Part shown: piece after piece, positions 54,241-62,024 of the stretch
How positions within the stretch are numbered: position 1 is the first letter of the stretch
Layout: the number at the start of each line of letters is the position of its first letter
IMG/VR virus record: IMGVR_UViG_3300035670_000059
Location: 49,733 to 113,732 of that record
Reading direction: 5' to 3' (one strand)
Length of the DNA: 64,000 nucleotides
DNA from: a virus
Translations under genes and position numbers: made by a program
The notes under the pieces: model-generated
Database searches by the model: none
Told to the model about the DNA's origin: nothing
The model's input: the letters and a program-made list of their open reading frames with translations, nothing else

Positions 54241-55536
54241 ATGAAATATTTTCTTTTTATATTACTACTATGGGGGAATGTGGCTTTAGCCCAATCCCCC
54301 ATTATTACCCAAACATATACCGATAGATGTACGGGACAAACATTTACATTCTCTGTACCATCAAACGGGCAAACTGTAGTAGTATTTTACAATAAATCAC
54401 GTGTATTTACCGCAAATGACTTTACTAACGGTGTATTACGTGCATGGTTAGAAGAAACATATGCTTGGTGGAGAAACTTAAGTCCATGCTCTACTAATCA
54501 AGCTACTGCAACTGCTGCGCAACAAACTGCTCAACAAGCAGCCTCCACTGCTACTTCAGTAGCTACCAATATTCCAACTCCCCCTCCTCCTCCACCACCA
54601 CCACCTTCAAACCCACCACCTTCAAGTGGGGGATCAACATCTTCAAGTAGTTCATCTTCATCTAGTTCCAGCTCCTCTAGCTCTTCTAGTTCTTCCTCTC
54701 AAGAAAAAAGTGGGGGCGAAGCAGAAAAGGGTGGTGGTAGTACAGAAGAAAAATCAGGTGGATCAGAAGAGAGTAGTAGCTCTGAAGAAAGCAGCAGTGA
54801 ATCTGAATCCTCAGACAGTGAAGAATCTTCAGAAAGTTCTTCAGAAGAAGAAAAAGAGGAAAAAAAAGAAGAAAAGAAAAAATCCACTACCCCACCTGTA
54901 GTAGTTGCAAACGTAGCATCAATGCAAGGTTTAGATGGTAAATGGGCTACTGCTCTATCTTTTGGTATGAGTAAATCTTCTTTATTAGGAGATAAATCCT
55001 ATGGGGTAAATAGTATGGTGTGGTCTAACATGAAACAGTTTTTAGTAGCAGGAAACTATTCAAAAACCCACGTAATAAATGGAGAAATAGACATGATTAG
55101 CTCTACTGCTATAAGCGCAGCTAAAATGTATTCAACATATCTGGTTTCAATAGGTCACGGAAAAGTATTTCCAGGTAGAGACGGGTCTGTATTTGGGTTT
55201 AACTTTGCAAGTAATGTAATGTCTGTAGAGCTAGCTCCTTTACAACGTGATTTATCTGGGTCTTTTAATACTGTATTTTTCTATACTAAATCCTATAACT
55301 TTACTCGGTTATCTTTAGCACCATTAGCTGCTTTAGCTTCAAATCTAGTTACATATAGTTTTACTACCAAAACAATGAATATGCCTCATTCACATATATT
55401 ATTAGCAGGTAATAACTTTAACTATACTATAACACAAAGATTTGTGGCTAATTTAGGTATAATGGCTACTTCATCTTTATCTGGAGAATTTCCAACAACA
55501 TATGCTGTAACTGTTGGCTCTAGATTTCAATTTTGA
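54241..55536 (+). CDS. Exported outer-membrane beta-barrel-like protein with Ser/Glu-rich linker
   Basis: 431 residues with a signal peptide (FLFILLLWGNVALA, cut before Gln). An N-terminal domain of about 80 residues is followed by a Pro run, a long poly-Ser stretch and a Ser/Glu/Lys-rich linker (about 115-225). The C-terminal ~200 residues are amphipathic strands that end AVTVGSRFQF, with the aromatic last residue typical of outer-membrane barrels. ATG 54241 is preferred to an earlier TTG. It follows the CsgG-like gene and probably works with it. Confidence 0.7.
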   Translation: MKYFLFILLLWGNVALAQSPIITQTYTDRCTGQTFTFSVPSNGQTVVVFYNKSRVFTANDFTNGVLRAWLEETYAWWRNLSPCSTNQATATAAQQTAQQAASTATSVATNIPTPPPPPPPPPSNPPPSSGGSTSSSSSSSSSSSSSSSSSSSSQEKSGGEAEKGGGSTEEKSGGSEESSSSEESSSESESSDSEESSESSSEEEKEEKKEEKKKSTTPPVVVANVASMQGLDGKWATALSFGMSKSSLLGDKSYGVNSMVWSNMKQFLVAGNYSKTHVINGEIDMISSTAISAAKMYSTYLVSIGHGKVFPGRDGSVFGFNFASNVMSVELAPLQRDLSGSFNTVFFYTKSYNFTRLSLAPLAALASNLVTYSFTTKTMNMPHSHILLAGNNFNYTITQRFVANLGIMATSSLSGEFPTTYAVTVGSRFQF

Positions 55537-55581
55537 TATGTATAATAGATAAAATAATGTTTCACACAAATATGTTATGCC

Positions 55582-55851
55582 ATGTTAAACTATTTAAAAA
55601 ATAAATGGATGGCTTTCAAGGACATTTTTAAAGACAACAATTCTTACAACGAAAAAAACATCGTAGGATTTGGATCATTTGCGGTAATGGCAGTATTTGC
55701 GGCCGCAGACATTGTAACTGGTATATTAGGCATGCCGTTAGAAATTACCGATACTATTTTCAACTCATTTGTAATCATTACATTGGGTTCTTTTGGTATT
55801 GATGGTGTAACTAAAATCTTTAGTAAAGACAAAAAAGAAGAAGAACTATGA
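55582..55851 (+). CDS. Holin-like protein
   Basis: 89 residues with two hydrophobic segments (about 27-47 and 56-76), and charged ends. It overlaps the endolysin gene by ATGA, the classic holin-endolysin arrangement. The middle AAADIVTGILGMPLEITDTI suggests a hairpin in the membrane. This is the best holin candidate of three in the operon. Confidence 0.72.
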   Translation: MLNYLKNKWMAFKDIFKDNNSYNEKNIVGFGSFAVMAVFAAADIVTGILGMPLEITDTIFNSFVIITLGSFGIDGVTKIFSKDKKEEEL

Positions 55852-56462
55852 GCTTAAAATCATTGCAAGCTAAAATTGGAGTTGGTGCAGATGGTGCATT
55901 TGGACCTGGTACTTTAAAAGCAGCTATGGCCTATTACAAAATGACTCCTGAAAGAGCTGCCCACTTTTTTGCACAAACCGCTCACGAAAGTGGAAACTTT
56001 AAGGCATTTGCTGAGAATTTGAATTATGGTGCTGCAGGTTTAACAGGAATATTTAAAAAATATTTCCCAACCACAGAAAAAGCATTACTTTATGAGCGCA
56101 AGCCAGAAAAAATTGCTAACTTAGTTTACGCTTCTCGTATGGGAAATGGAGATGAGGCTTCAGGTGATGGATTTAAATTCAGAGGTAGAGGTGCTCTGCA
56201 ATTGACTGGTAAAGACAACTATAAAGTATTCTCTGAATATTTGAAAAAACCAGAAATTATGACTAATCCTGATTTAGTAGCAACTGAGTATGCTTTTGAA
56301 TCTGCAATTTTCTTCTTTGATAGAAATAAGCTATGGGACATCTGCGATAAAGGTGTAAACAAAGATACAATCTTAGCTCTCACTAAGAGAATCAATGGCG
56401 GAACTCACGGATTAGCTGATAGAGAAGAAAAAACACTTAAGTATTACGGCTATCTAAAATAA
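55848..56462 (+). CDS. Endolysin, glycoside hydrolase 19 type
   Basis: 204 residues. It should cut the peptidoglycan sugar chain at lysis. A short N-terminal repeat (LQAKIGVGADGAFGPGT) resembles peptidoglycan-binding domain 1. The GH19 lysozyme/chitinase-like core shows HFFAQTAHESGNF with catalytic Glu48 and GDGFKFRGRGALQLTGKDNY, plus INGGTHGLADRE near the end. No signal peptide, so a holin must release it. Confidence 0.92.
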   Translation: MSLKSLQAKIGVGADGAFGPGTLKAAMAYYKMTPERAAHFFAQTAHESGNFKAFAENLNYGAAGLTGIFKKYFPTTEKALLYERKPEKIANLVYASRMGNGDEASGDGFKFRGRGALQLTGKDNYKVFSEYLKKPEIMTNPDLVATEYAFESAIFFFDRNKLWDICDKGVNKDTILALTKRINGGTHGLADREEKTLKYYGYLK

Positions 56463-56471
56463 TATTTTAGA

Positions 56472-56900
56472 ATGAAATCCAGCTTAAGTTTAATCATTTC
56501 TTCTATCAGTATGACTGCAGCTTTTGTATGTTCATATTTTATGGAAATCACAATGCAAAACGCCGAACAATATTTAGCTATTGCAGCTTTAATATTTGCT
56601 GATGGTTTTTTTGGAGTAATTGCGGGAGTGAAAAGAGAGGGATTCAAAACCTATAAAGCAATTAAAATATTAAAAAATCTATTATTTTGGATTATATTTT
56701 TGACTGTAATATTAGGAATTGAAGCTAATTTTGATGGAACATTTTGGTTAAGTGAAACCATAATTACTCCACTCATAATATTCCAGCTAATAAGTGCTCT
56801 AAAGAACGCATCAATGGCAGGATTTATTAAGATAGATGAATTAAACAAAATACTGGATAAAATAGATAAACATAAAGGGGACAGGTCCTCAGAGAAATAA
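56472..56900 (+). CDS. Holin_4-like membrane protein
   Basis: 142 residues with four hydrophobic segments. The pattern FADGFFGVIAGVKREGFKTYK, KILKNLLFWIIFL and IISALKNAS-like end match the phage holin/toxin secretion family (Holin_4). It lies 9 bases after the endolysin gene and before a terminator, so it closes the lysis unit. Confidence 0.7.
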   Translation: MKSSLSLIISSISMTAAFVCSYFMEITMQNAEQYLAIAALIFADGFFGVIAGVKREGFKTYKAIKILKNLLFWIIFLTVILGIEANFDGTFWLSETIITPLIIFQLISALKNASMAGFIKIDELNKILDKIDKHKGDRSSEK

Positions 56901-56926
56901 GGTTGGATTTTATCCAACCTTTTTTT
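56899..56926 (+). terminator. Rho-independent terminator of the envelope/lysis operon
   Basis: A perfect 10-bp stem (56899-56908 with 56912-56921), a TTT loop and a T run. Confidence 0.92.
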
Positions 56927-56927
56927 A

Positions 56928-56936
56928 TATTTATTA
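56928..56936 (+). promoter_or_regulatory. TATTTATTA, variant promoter-like motif
   Basis: One mismatch to TATTTATAA; only 2 bases before ATG 56939, so it may not be functional. Confidence 0.25.
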
Positions 56937-56938
56937 AT

Positions 56939-57958
56939 ATGTTAAAAAATCTAAAACAAAGTATATTCCCATTTATTATAGCATTTTCTGCGCTATCTGT
57001 CAGTGCTTCTGCTGCTTTCTATTCTATAAGTGGGTTAAGCAAACTATTTGCGGGAGCCTCATTTGAGGTAATAGTTATGGCTAGTTCTTTAGAAATAGCT
57101 AAACTAGTAATTGCCTCCTTACTATATCAATATTGGAATACTATAAATAAAGTATTACGTACTTATCTAATGGTAGCTACAGTAATATTAATTCTCATTA
57201 CCTCTATGGGCATTTATGGTTTCTTGTCTGCTGCATACCAAGAAACAGCCAATAAGGCAGGCAATATGGATGCTCAAGTATCTTTGGTAGAAGTCAAGCG
57301 AGACAACATTAAAGAGCAACTAACCGTATACACGCTCGAAAAAGAAAATATCACCAAAGCCATTGCCGATCTACGGGCAGGACTAGCTAACAACATTATT
57401 CAATATAAAGATAAAGATGGTAATATAATCACCTCTACCTCTACAGCTACACGCAACGCTTTAGAAAAACAATTAGATCAAGCAGTAACTAGACAAACGG
57501 ATGTTAATCTTAAAGTTGATGAACTAAATACTCAGCTTTTTGAATACGAAACCCAAATTGTAGAAATTAAAACTGGAAGTGATCTGGCTGGGGAACTAGG
57601 ACCATTAAAATTCATTTCAGGTCTTACGGGTATACCAATGGATAAAATAATAAACGTATTACTTTTAGTCATTATATTTGTGTTTGATCCATTAGCAATT
57701 TCTTTAGTAATAGCTGCTAACTTTGCATTTGCCCAAATAAATCCCGTAAAAGAAGAACAGCAATATGATCCTCTAGATTTGAACAAAGATGGAATTGTAG
57801 ATGAAAGTGAAAGAACAATAACTAAACAAAAAATAGAAGAATTAGAATATAACATTGAAACTAAATCTTTAGGTGGTTGGTGGTTAAAAAAGGTAAAAGA
57901 TCAAATTGATTCTTTAAAATCTAAAATTAAAGAAGAAGACGAAACAAAAACATACTAG
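56939..57958 (+). CDS. Membrane protein with coiled coil and EF-hand-like loop
   Basis: 339 residues. Three N-terminal membrane segments (about 8-30, 38-62, 78-98), a long coiled coil (about 108-215), a further hydrophobic segment (about 237-262), then a soluble tail. Residues 280-291 (DLNKDGIVDESE) have the exact spacing of a calcium-binding EF-hand or dockerin loop. ATG 56939 lies right behind a terminator; an earlier in-frame TTG is inside the terminator. Function unknown. Confidence 0.7.
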   Translation: MLKNLKQSIFPFIIAFSALSVSASAAFYSISGLSKLFAGASFEVIVMASSLEIAKLVIASLLYQYWNTINKVLRTYLMVATVILILITSMGIYGFLSAAYQETANKAGNMDAQVSLVEVKRDNIKEQLTVYTLEKENITKAIADLRAGLANNIIQYKDKDGNIITSTSTATRNALEKQLDQAVTRQTDVNLKVDELNTQLFEYETQIVEIKTGSDLAGELGPLKFISGLTGIPMDKIINVLLLVIIFVFDPLAISLVIAANFAFAQINPVKEEQQYDPLDLNKDGIVDESERTITKQKIEELEYNIETKSLGGWWLKKVKDQIDSLKSKIKEEDETKTY

Positions 57959-57991
57959 TTTGGCTCCCTAAAATAGGGTTCGTACATTTAC
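57959..57991 (+). promoter_or_regulatory. Host-like promoter, TTTG-N20-TACATTTAC
   Basis: TTTG at 57959-57962, a 20-base spacer, TACATTTAC at 57983-57991, and 14 bases to the next ATG. The spacer contains CTCCCTAAAATAGGG, nearly the same as at 61970. Confidence 0.65.
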
Positions 57992-58005
57992 ATCAAATAA
58001 AAGTT

Positions 58006-58509
58006 ATGATTTACTCTCCGACATTTCCAAAACCGTACATCCAAGAAAAGCTCTCCAAGCTTCGCAAGCTAAAATACAACCAATTTAGATGGTGGAGAAT
58101 GTACGACAATCCTGTTTTACCTTTGCCAAATAAGGCTCCATTGATTGATAAAATCTTAAATGGTGATTTTGATTACCCACACTACAAACTCCAGGCTGAA
58201 CTAGTAGAGCACGAGCTAAACGAGCTAGCTCAAAGATGTGGCGGCAATAATGAAATGTTTGGAGAAAAAAGTGCACTAATGCGCACTCGAAGAAAAAGAT
58301 TGCTTGATGATTTTGAAAAAGAAGAAAACGATAAGCTAAAAAGAATATTCAAAGAATTTGAAAAAAACTTTGCTTTATCTAAAGAACAAATTGAGGAAGA
58401 AATGCTAAGATTTGTTGGTAATTTGGGAGAATTTTATTATTATATGGGAGTTAGATACCAAAAAGTACCTAATCCAAACAGACGCGGACGTAAAAAGAAA
58501 AATATATGA
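58006..58509 (+). CDS. Hypothetical protein upstream of the DpdA-like gene
   Basis: 167 residues, basic, mostly helical, with many Arg/Lys and aromatic residues in the first 60 (YNQFRWWRMYDNP) and a Lys/Arg-rich end (NRRGRKKKN). Nucleic acid binding is possible. It overlaps the DpdA-like gene by ATGA, so the two are probably co-regulated from the host-like promoter. Confidence 0.65.
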   Translation: MIYSPTFPKPYIQEKLSKLRKLKYNQFRWWRMYDNPVLPLPNKAPLIDKILNGDFDYPHYKLQAELVEHELNELAQRCGGNNEMFGEKSALMRTRRKRLLDDFEKEENDKLKRIFKEFEKNFALSKEQIEEEMLRFVGNLGEFYYYMGVRYQKVPNPNRRGRKKKNI

Positions 58510-59294
58510 TCAAAGTTTCACATGAAGTACCTAAATGCTTACTAAAAGCATCCCTTGAGTTTAATGACTACCAATATTGTCTACCTCATTTATTAGATCA
58601 GGATACAGCTTATAGAAAGCACTTCTATGATTTTAAAAAATCAGGTGGTTACATTATTATGGACAATTCGTTACATGAACTAGGAGAGGCATATGACCAC
58701 GAACGCTTAATGTTCTGGGTAAATGAGCTTGAACCCGATGAATTTATTGTACCGGATGTTTGGATGGATGTTGAAGCAACAATCCAAAATGCCAAAGAAT
58801 GGATTCAGTTTGAATATCCTAAAAACACTACTCCCGTAGCTGTTGTTCAAGGTAGAAGTTTTCAAGAAGCAGAAGAGTGTTATTTTACGTTGAAACACAT
58901 GGGATACAAGAAAATCGCATTCTCGTATGGAGCGGATTGGTACATGGATAAATTCCACGGTATTCACGTAGATAAAGCAAAAATGATGGGCCGAATATCA
59001 GCTGTAAAGCAAATGTTCCACAATGGTACTATCAAGAAAAATGATAGAGTACACCTTTTAGGTTGTTCTTTACCACAAGAATTTGGATGGTACGAAAATT
59101 GTTCGTACATTGAGTCAATCGATACTTCAAATCCAATTATGGCGGCTTTAGAAGGTATTGGGTATGACGAGTTTGGTTTATTAACAAAACCTAAAGCAAA
59201 CATGAACGATCATTTCTATATCGATATTAAAGATGTAAATTTAAAATTAGTATTACACAACGTAGAAACATTTAAAAAAATTAATGAGTTATGA
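58506..59294 (+). CDS. TGT-like transglycosylase, possibly DpdA (7-deazaguanine DNA modification)
   Basis: 262 residues with the landmarks of the tRNA-guanine transglycosylase barrel: IIMDNSLHELGE (Asp53), EFIVPDVWMD (Asp84), PVAVVQGRS (113-118), KKIAFSYGAD, HLLGCSLPQEF (183 on) and ESIDTSNP with Asp206 as candidate nucleophile. It lacks the zinc-site tail of bacterial TGT. Phage proteins of this group (DpdA) swap guanine in DNA for a 7-deazaguanine base. A QueC-like gene 1.1 kb downstream supports a role in DNA modification. Confidence 0.7.
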   Translation: MIKVSHEVPKCLLKASLEFNDYQYCLPHLLDQDTAYRKHFYDFKKSGGYIIMDNSLHELGEAYDHERLMFWVNELEPDEFIVPDVWMDVEATIQNAKEWIQFEYPKNTTPVAVVQGRSFQEAEECYFTLKHMGYKKIAFSYGADWYMDKFHGIHVDKAKMMGRISAVKQMFHNGTIKKNDRVHLLGCSLPQEFGWYENCSYIESIDTSNPIMAALEGIGYDEFGLLTKPKANMNDHFYIDIKDVNLKLVLHNVETFKKINEL

Positions 59295-59485
59295 TTTCAC
59301 TATTTGATTATTTAGGAAAAGCCGCAGGCGTAGAACTTGGGGCAAAAGTTTACCAATATGCTCTTATTCGTAGGGAAAAAATTGGACTTAGATATGTATC
59401 AACTCTTTCATATAAGGGCCCAATTTCCCTATATCCCAAAGAGTTTTTGGATGAGTTTTTTCTAGTACAAAAATTATTTAGCTAA
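59291..59485 (+). CDS. Small hypothetical protein (64 aa)
   Basis: 64 residues, soluble, basic in the middle. ATG overlaps the DpdA-like stop (ATGA), so it belongs to the same unit. No motif recognised. Confidence 0.6.
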   Translation: MISLFDYLGKAAGVELGAKVYQYALIRREKIGLRYVSTLSYKGPISLYPKEFLDEFFLVQKLFS

Positions 59486-59486
59486 T

Positions 59487-59660
59487 ATGGGACTATTTTT
59501 GAAAAATGCTTTAGATAAAGGAGTAAAAGAACCATCTAATAGATATGGGCTTGTTCCTAGTCAAAAAGATTTAAGAGATACATTAGCCAAAATCTGGAAC
59601 AACCAAGATAATTTAACAAAGGAGGATATTCAAACTCTAATGTATTTATCCAAAAAATAA
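59487..59660 (+). CDS. Small hypothetical protein (57 aa)
   Basis: A short ORF (MGLFLKNALDKGVKEPSNRY and so on) starting one base after the previous stop. It is helical, ending LTKEDIQTLMYLSKK. It fits the tight packing of the operon; function unknown. Confidence 0.55.
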   Translation: MGLFLKNALDKGVKEPSNRYGLVPSQKDLRDTLAKIWNNQDNLTKEDIQTLMYLSKK

Positions 59661-59696
59661 CGTTAAAGAAGTTGTGTGTTTTGCAGGAGGATATAA

Positions 59697-59705
59697 TATT
59701 TATAA
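59697..59705 (+). promoter_or_regulatory. TATTTATAA promoter-like motif
   Basis: Exact 9-mer, 21 bases before the HNH gene. Confidence 0.5.
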
Positions 59706-59726
59706 CCGCCATATAAATACACAACT

Positions 59727-60392
59727 ATGCCAAGCAAAGAATATTTTAGAGAATATCGAAGACGCAATAACCCTAAACTGAAAGAAAAAGAAGATTTAGC
59801 CCAACAGGAAAAAAAACGTTGTACAAAATGCAATGTTATAAAATCTTTTAAAGATTATATCCCTCAAAAAGTTGGATTTATGAGGTTAAAATCCCAATGT
59901 AAAGAATGTGATTTAAAATACGATAAAAATTATCAAGAAAAAACTAATTTCCGATCTAAACGAGATAAAACAGACAAAGTTAAACAATATAGAAAAAAAT
60001 ATATAGCTGAAAATATAGATTGGTGGAGAAAATATGAAAGAGAGTACAGATATGAACGCAGAAAAGAAGACATGTTTTTCAAAATCAAAGGAAATATATC
60101 AGGTCGATTATCTGACTTAATCAATAAAAGAAACTTGTCTACTAATACTACTGAGCTTATAGGATGTAATCGAGAAACGTTTATCAATCATATCGAAAAA
60201 CAATTTACTGAAGGTATGGATTGGGAAAACTATGGTTTAAAAGGATGGCACGTTGACCACATAATCCCTTTATCTTCTTTTGATTTAACCATTGAAAGTG
60301 AGGTAAAAAAAGCTTGCCATTACACAAATCTTCAACCACTTTGGTGGCAAGATAATTTGGAAAAGAGTAATAAAGTTATTATATTTAAATAA
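59727..60392 (+). CDS. HNH homing-type endonuclease
   Basis: 221 residues. A basic N-terminus is followed by two CxxC pairs (CTKC, CKEC), a Lys/Arg/Tyr-rich linker, and the HNH core WHVDHIIPLSSFDL with HYTNLQPLW. It is the closest relative of the HNH protein at 4461. It separates the DpdA-like unit from the queC-like gene and carries its own promoter-like motif, so it may be an insertion in a modification operon. Confidence 0.87.
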   Translation: MPSKEYFREYRRRNNPKLKEKEDLAQQEKKRCTKCNVIKSFKDYIPQKVGFMRLKSQCKECDLKYDKNYQEKTNFRSKRDKTDKVKQYRKKYIAENIDWWRKYEREYRYERRKEDMFFKIKGNISGRLSDLINKRNLSTNTTELIGCNRETFINHIEKQFTEGMDWENYGLKGWHVDHIIPLSSFDLTIESEVKKACHYTNLQPLWWQDNLEKSNKVIIFK

Positions 60393-60445
60393 AGGTTTGA
60401 AGCCCCATAACCTATAAATACCGGGGTGAATTAAATTTATATTTT

Positions 60446-61309
60446 ATGTCAAGTAAAAAACCAAATGTAGTCCTTAGCCTTTCAGGTGGAATGGATAGTA
60501 GCACATTATTATTAAGAGCATTATCTGAATATGATAATGTAATTGCAGTATCTTTTGACTATGGTCAGAAACATAGGGTGGAGCTTGAGCGAGCTCAATC
60601 ACTAGTTGAGTACCTAAAAGAGCAAGGTAAACCTGTAAAATATCAGGTTATCAAGCTTGATGGTTTAACCCCACTACTTAACTCTGCTCTTGTAATGGGT
60701 GGAGATGAGGTGCCTGAAGGCCATTACGAGCAAGACAACATGAAAGCTACAGTTGTTCCTAACCGTAACAAAATCTTTAGCTCAATTGTACAAGCTATTG
60801 CTTTGTCTACTGCTAATCAAACAGAATCTACTTGTGATATAGCTTTAGGTATTCACGCAGGCGATTTTTCAATCTATCCTGATTGCAGAGCAGAGTGGAG
60901 AGATGTAGACGACCAAGCATTTAGAGTCGGAAACTGGGATGTTGGAAGAGTGGGACATTTTACTCCTTATATCAATGTAATGAAATTTGATATCTTAAAA
61001 GATGGAGAAATGCTATGTGAAAAGTTAGGACTAGATTTTGATGAAGTATATTCAAGAACAAACACTTCATACAAACCAATTCAGCACTTGGTAGAAAAAG
61101 AAATCAGTGTATTAGCTAGTCTTAAGGAAATACAGAAAGTTCCAGTATGGTTTAGCGATTATAAATCAGCAGCATCAGTAGAACGTATTGAAGCGTTTAT
61201 TAAATTAGGACGCCCTGACCCTGTAGCTTATGCAAATAATGAAGGTCCAGTAAGTTGGGAAGTAGCTAAAGCGCACGTAGAGCAAGTACTAGCTCAACAT
61301 GGTAAGTAG
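60446..61309 (+). CDS. queC: QueC-like 7-deazaguanine synthase lacking the zinc cysteines
   Basis: 287 residues. QueC turns carboxy-deazaguanine into preQ0 with ATP and ammonia. The PP-loop SLSGGMDSST (residues 11-20), FDYGQKHRVEL and the block GIHAGDFSIYPDCRAEW are typical. The C-terminal zinc site (one Cys in TWSCY, three in CGxCxxCxxR) is changed: Ser208 in TNTSY, and Asp238, Ser241, Ser244 before Arg247. The overall fold should remain, but metal binding is lost or replaced. With the DpdA-like protein it suggests modified guanine in the phage DNA. Confidence 0.85.
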   Translation: MSSKKPNVVLSLSGGMDSSTLLLRALSEYDNVIAVSFDYGQKHRVELERAQSLVEYLKEQGKPVKYQVIKLDGLTPLLNSALVMGGDEVPEGHYEQDNMKATVVPNRNKIFSSIVQAIALSTANQTESTCDIALGIHAGDFSIYPDCRAEWRDVDDQAFRVGNWDVGRVGHFTPYINVMKFDILKDGEMLCEKLGLDFDEVYSRTNTSYKPIQHLVEKEISVLASLKEIQKVPVWFSDYKSAASVERIEAFIKLGRPDPVAYANNEGPVSWEVAKAHVEQVLAQHGK

Positions 61310-61365
61310 AAATATTACTATGATAAAACTAATTGAAAAATTATTAAACATAAGACTTATAATAT

Positions 61366-61941
61366 ATGACAATCACAGAAAAACTCCTTGCTATTACAGG
61401 TGAGTATGAAGGAACTGAATATTACAATTATGGTTTAAATAATCTAACTAAGGAACAGTTAATTTTAGTAGAAGAGCTATTAAAAGAACATCTTGGTTTC
61501 GGTAAAATAGAGTGGATAGAATTACCTACCCCAACAGTGAAAAATAGTAAAGGTGAAGAAGTAGCAGTGGTAGCTAAGACTAGAAAGCTTAGTGATGATT
61601 CTACAGACGAATACAAAGGTAGAACTTGCTACTTATACAAAGTATTATACTCACCCATTATTTATGATCCAATAGATATACACAAACCTGTAAAAGACAG
61701 TATGATTATATCTCCTTTATTTTATAATCCACATACATACGAACCTTATAGAGCTTTAGCTATTTCTTGGAAACCTGAAGACCTGTTTCACGAGAAAGAA
61801 ATTCAACCTATTACATGGGAAGATGAAAAAACATATCTAAGAGAAAAACTAGAAACATTACTAGCCAACCCCGAAGACTATAAACCAGTGGGCAAGAGAG
61901 CAGTATTGATAAGATATGCTCTTGACAAAACAGAAGAATAA
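61366..61941 (+). CDS. Hypothetical protein downstream of queC
   Basis: 191 residues, soluble, acidic at the C-terminus. Blocks such as GRTCYLYKVLYSPIIYDPID and SPLFYNPHTYEPYRALAI are aromatic-rich and may form beta strands. No family recognised. It follows queC by 56 bases without a terminator, so a link to base modification is possible but unproven. Confidence 0.6.
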   Translation: MTITEKLLAITGEYEGTEYYNYGLNNLTKEQLILVEELLKEHLGFGKIEWIELPTPTVKNSKGEEVAVVAKTRKLSDDSTDEYKGRTCYLYKVLYSPIIYDPIDIHKPVKDSMIISPLFYNPHTYEPYRALAISWKPEDLFHEKEIQPITWEDEKTYLREKLETLLANPEDYKPVGKRAVLIRYALDKTEE

Positions 61942-61969
61942 AATATATAACCCAACATGGTAAGTAGAA

Positions 61970-62002
61970 CTTGGCTTCCCTAAAATGGGTTATTACCTTC
62001 AT
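61970..62002 (+). promoter_or_regulatory. Host-like promoter, CTTG-N20-TACCTTCAT
   Basis: CTTG at 61970-61973, a 20-base spacer, TACCTTCAT from 61994. The spacer (CTTCCCTAAAATGGG) resembles the one at 57963. It lies 22 bases before the next ATG. Confidence 0.55.
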
Positions 62003-62024
62003 ATTATAATAAACAATTAAAATT

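Noticed and set aside
54626-54901. Lys-rich + strand ORF in another frame of the Ser/Glu linker
   Set aside because: Low-complexity coding sequence of the barrel-like protein read in a shifted frame.
60411-60420. TATAAATA in sense orientation before queC (T4 late promoter-like)
   Set aside because: The only sense copy I noticed in a gap, lying within a hairpin-forming stretch; one occurrence in AT-rich DNA is not convincing.
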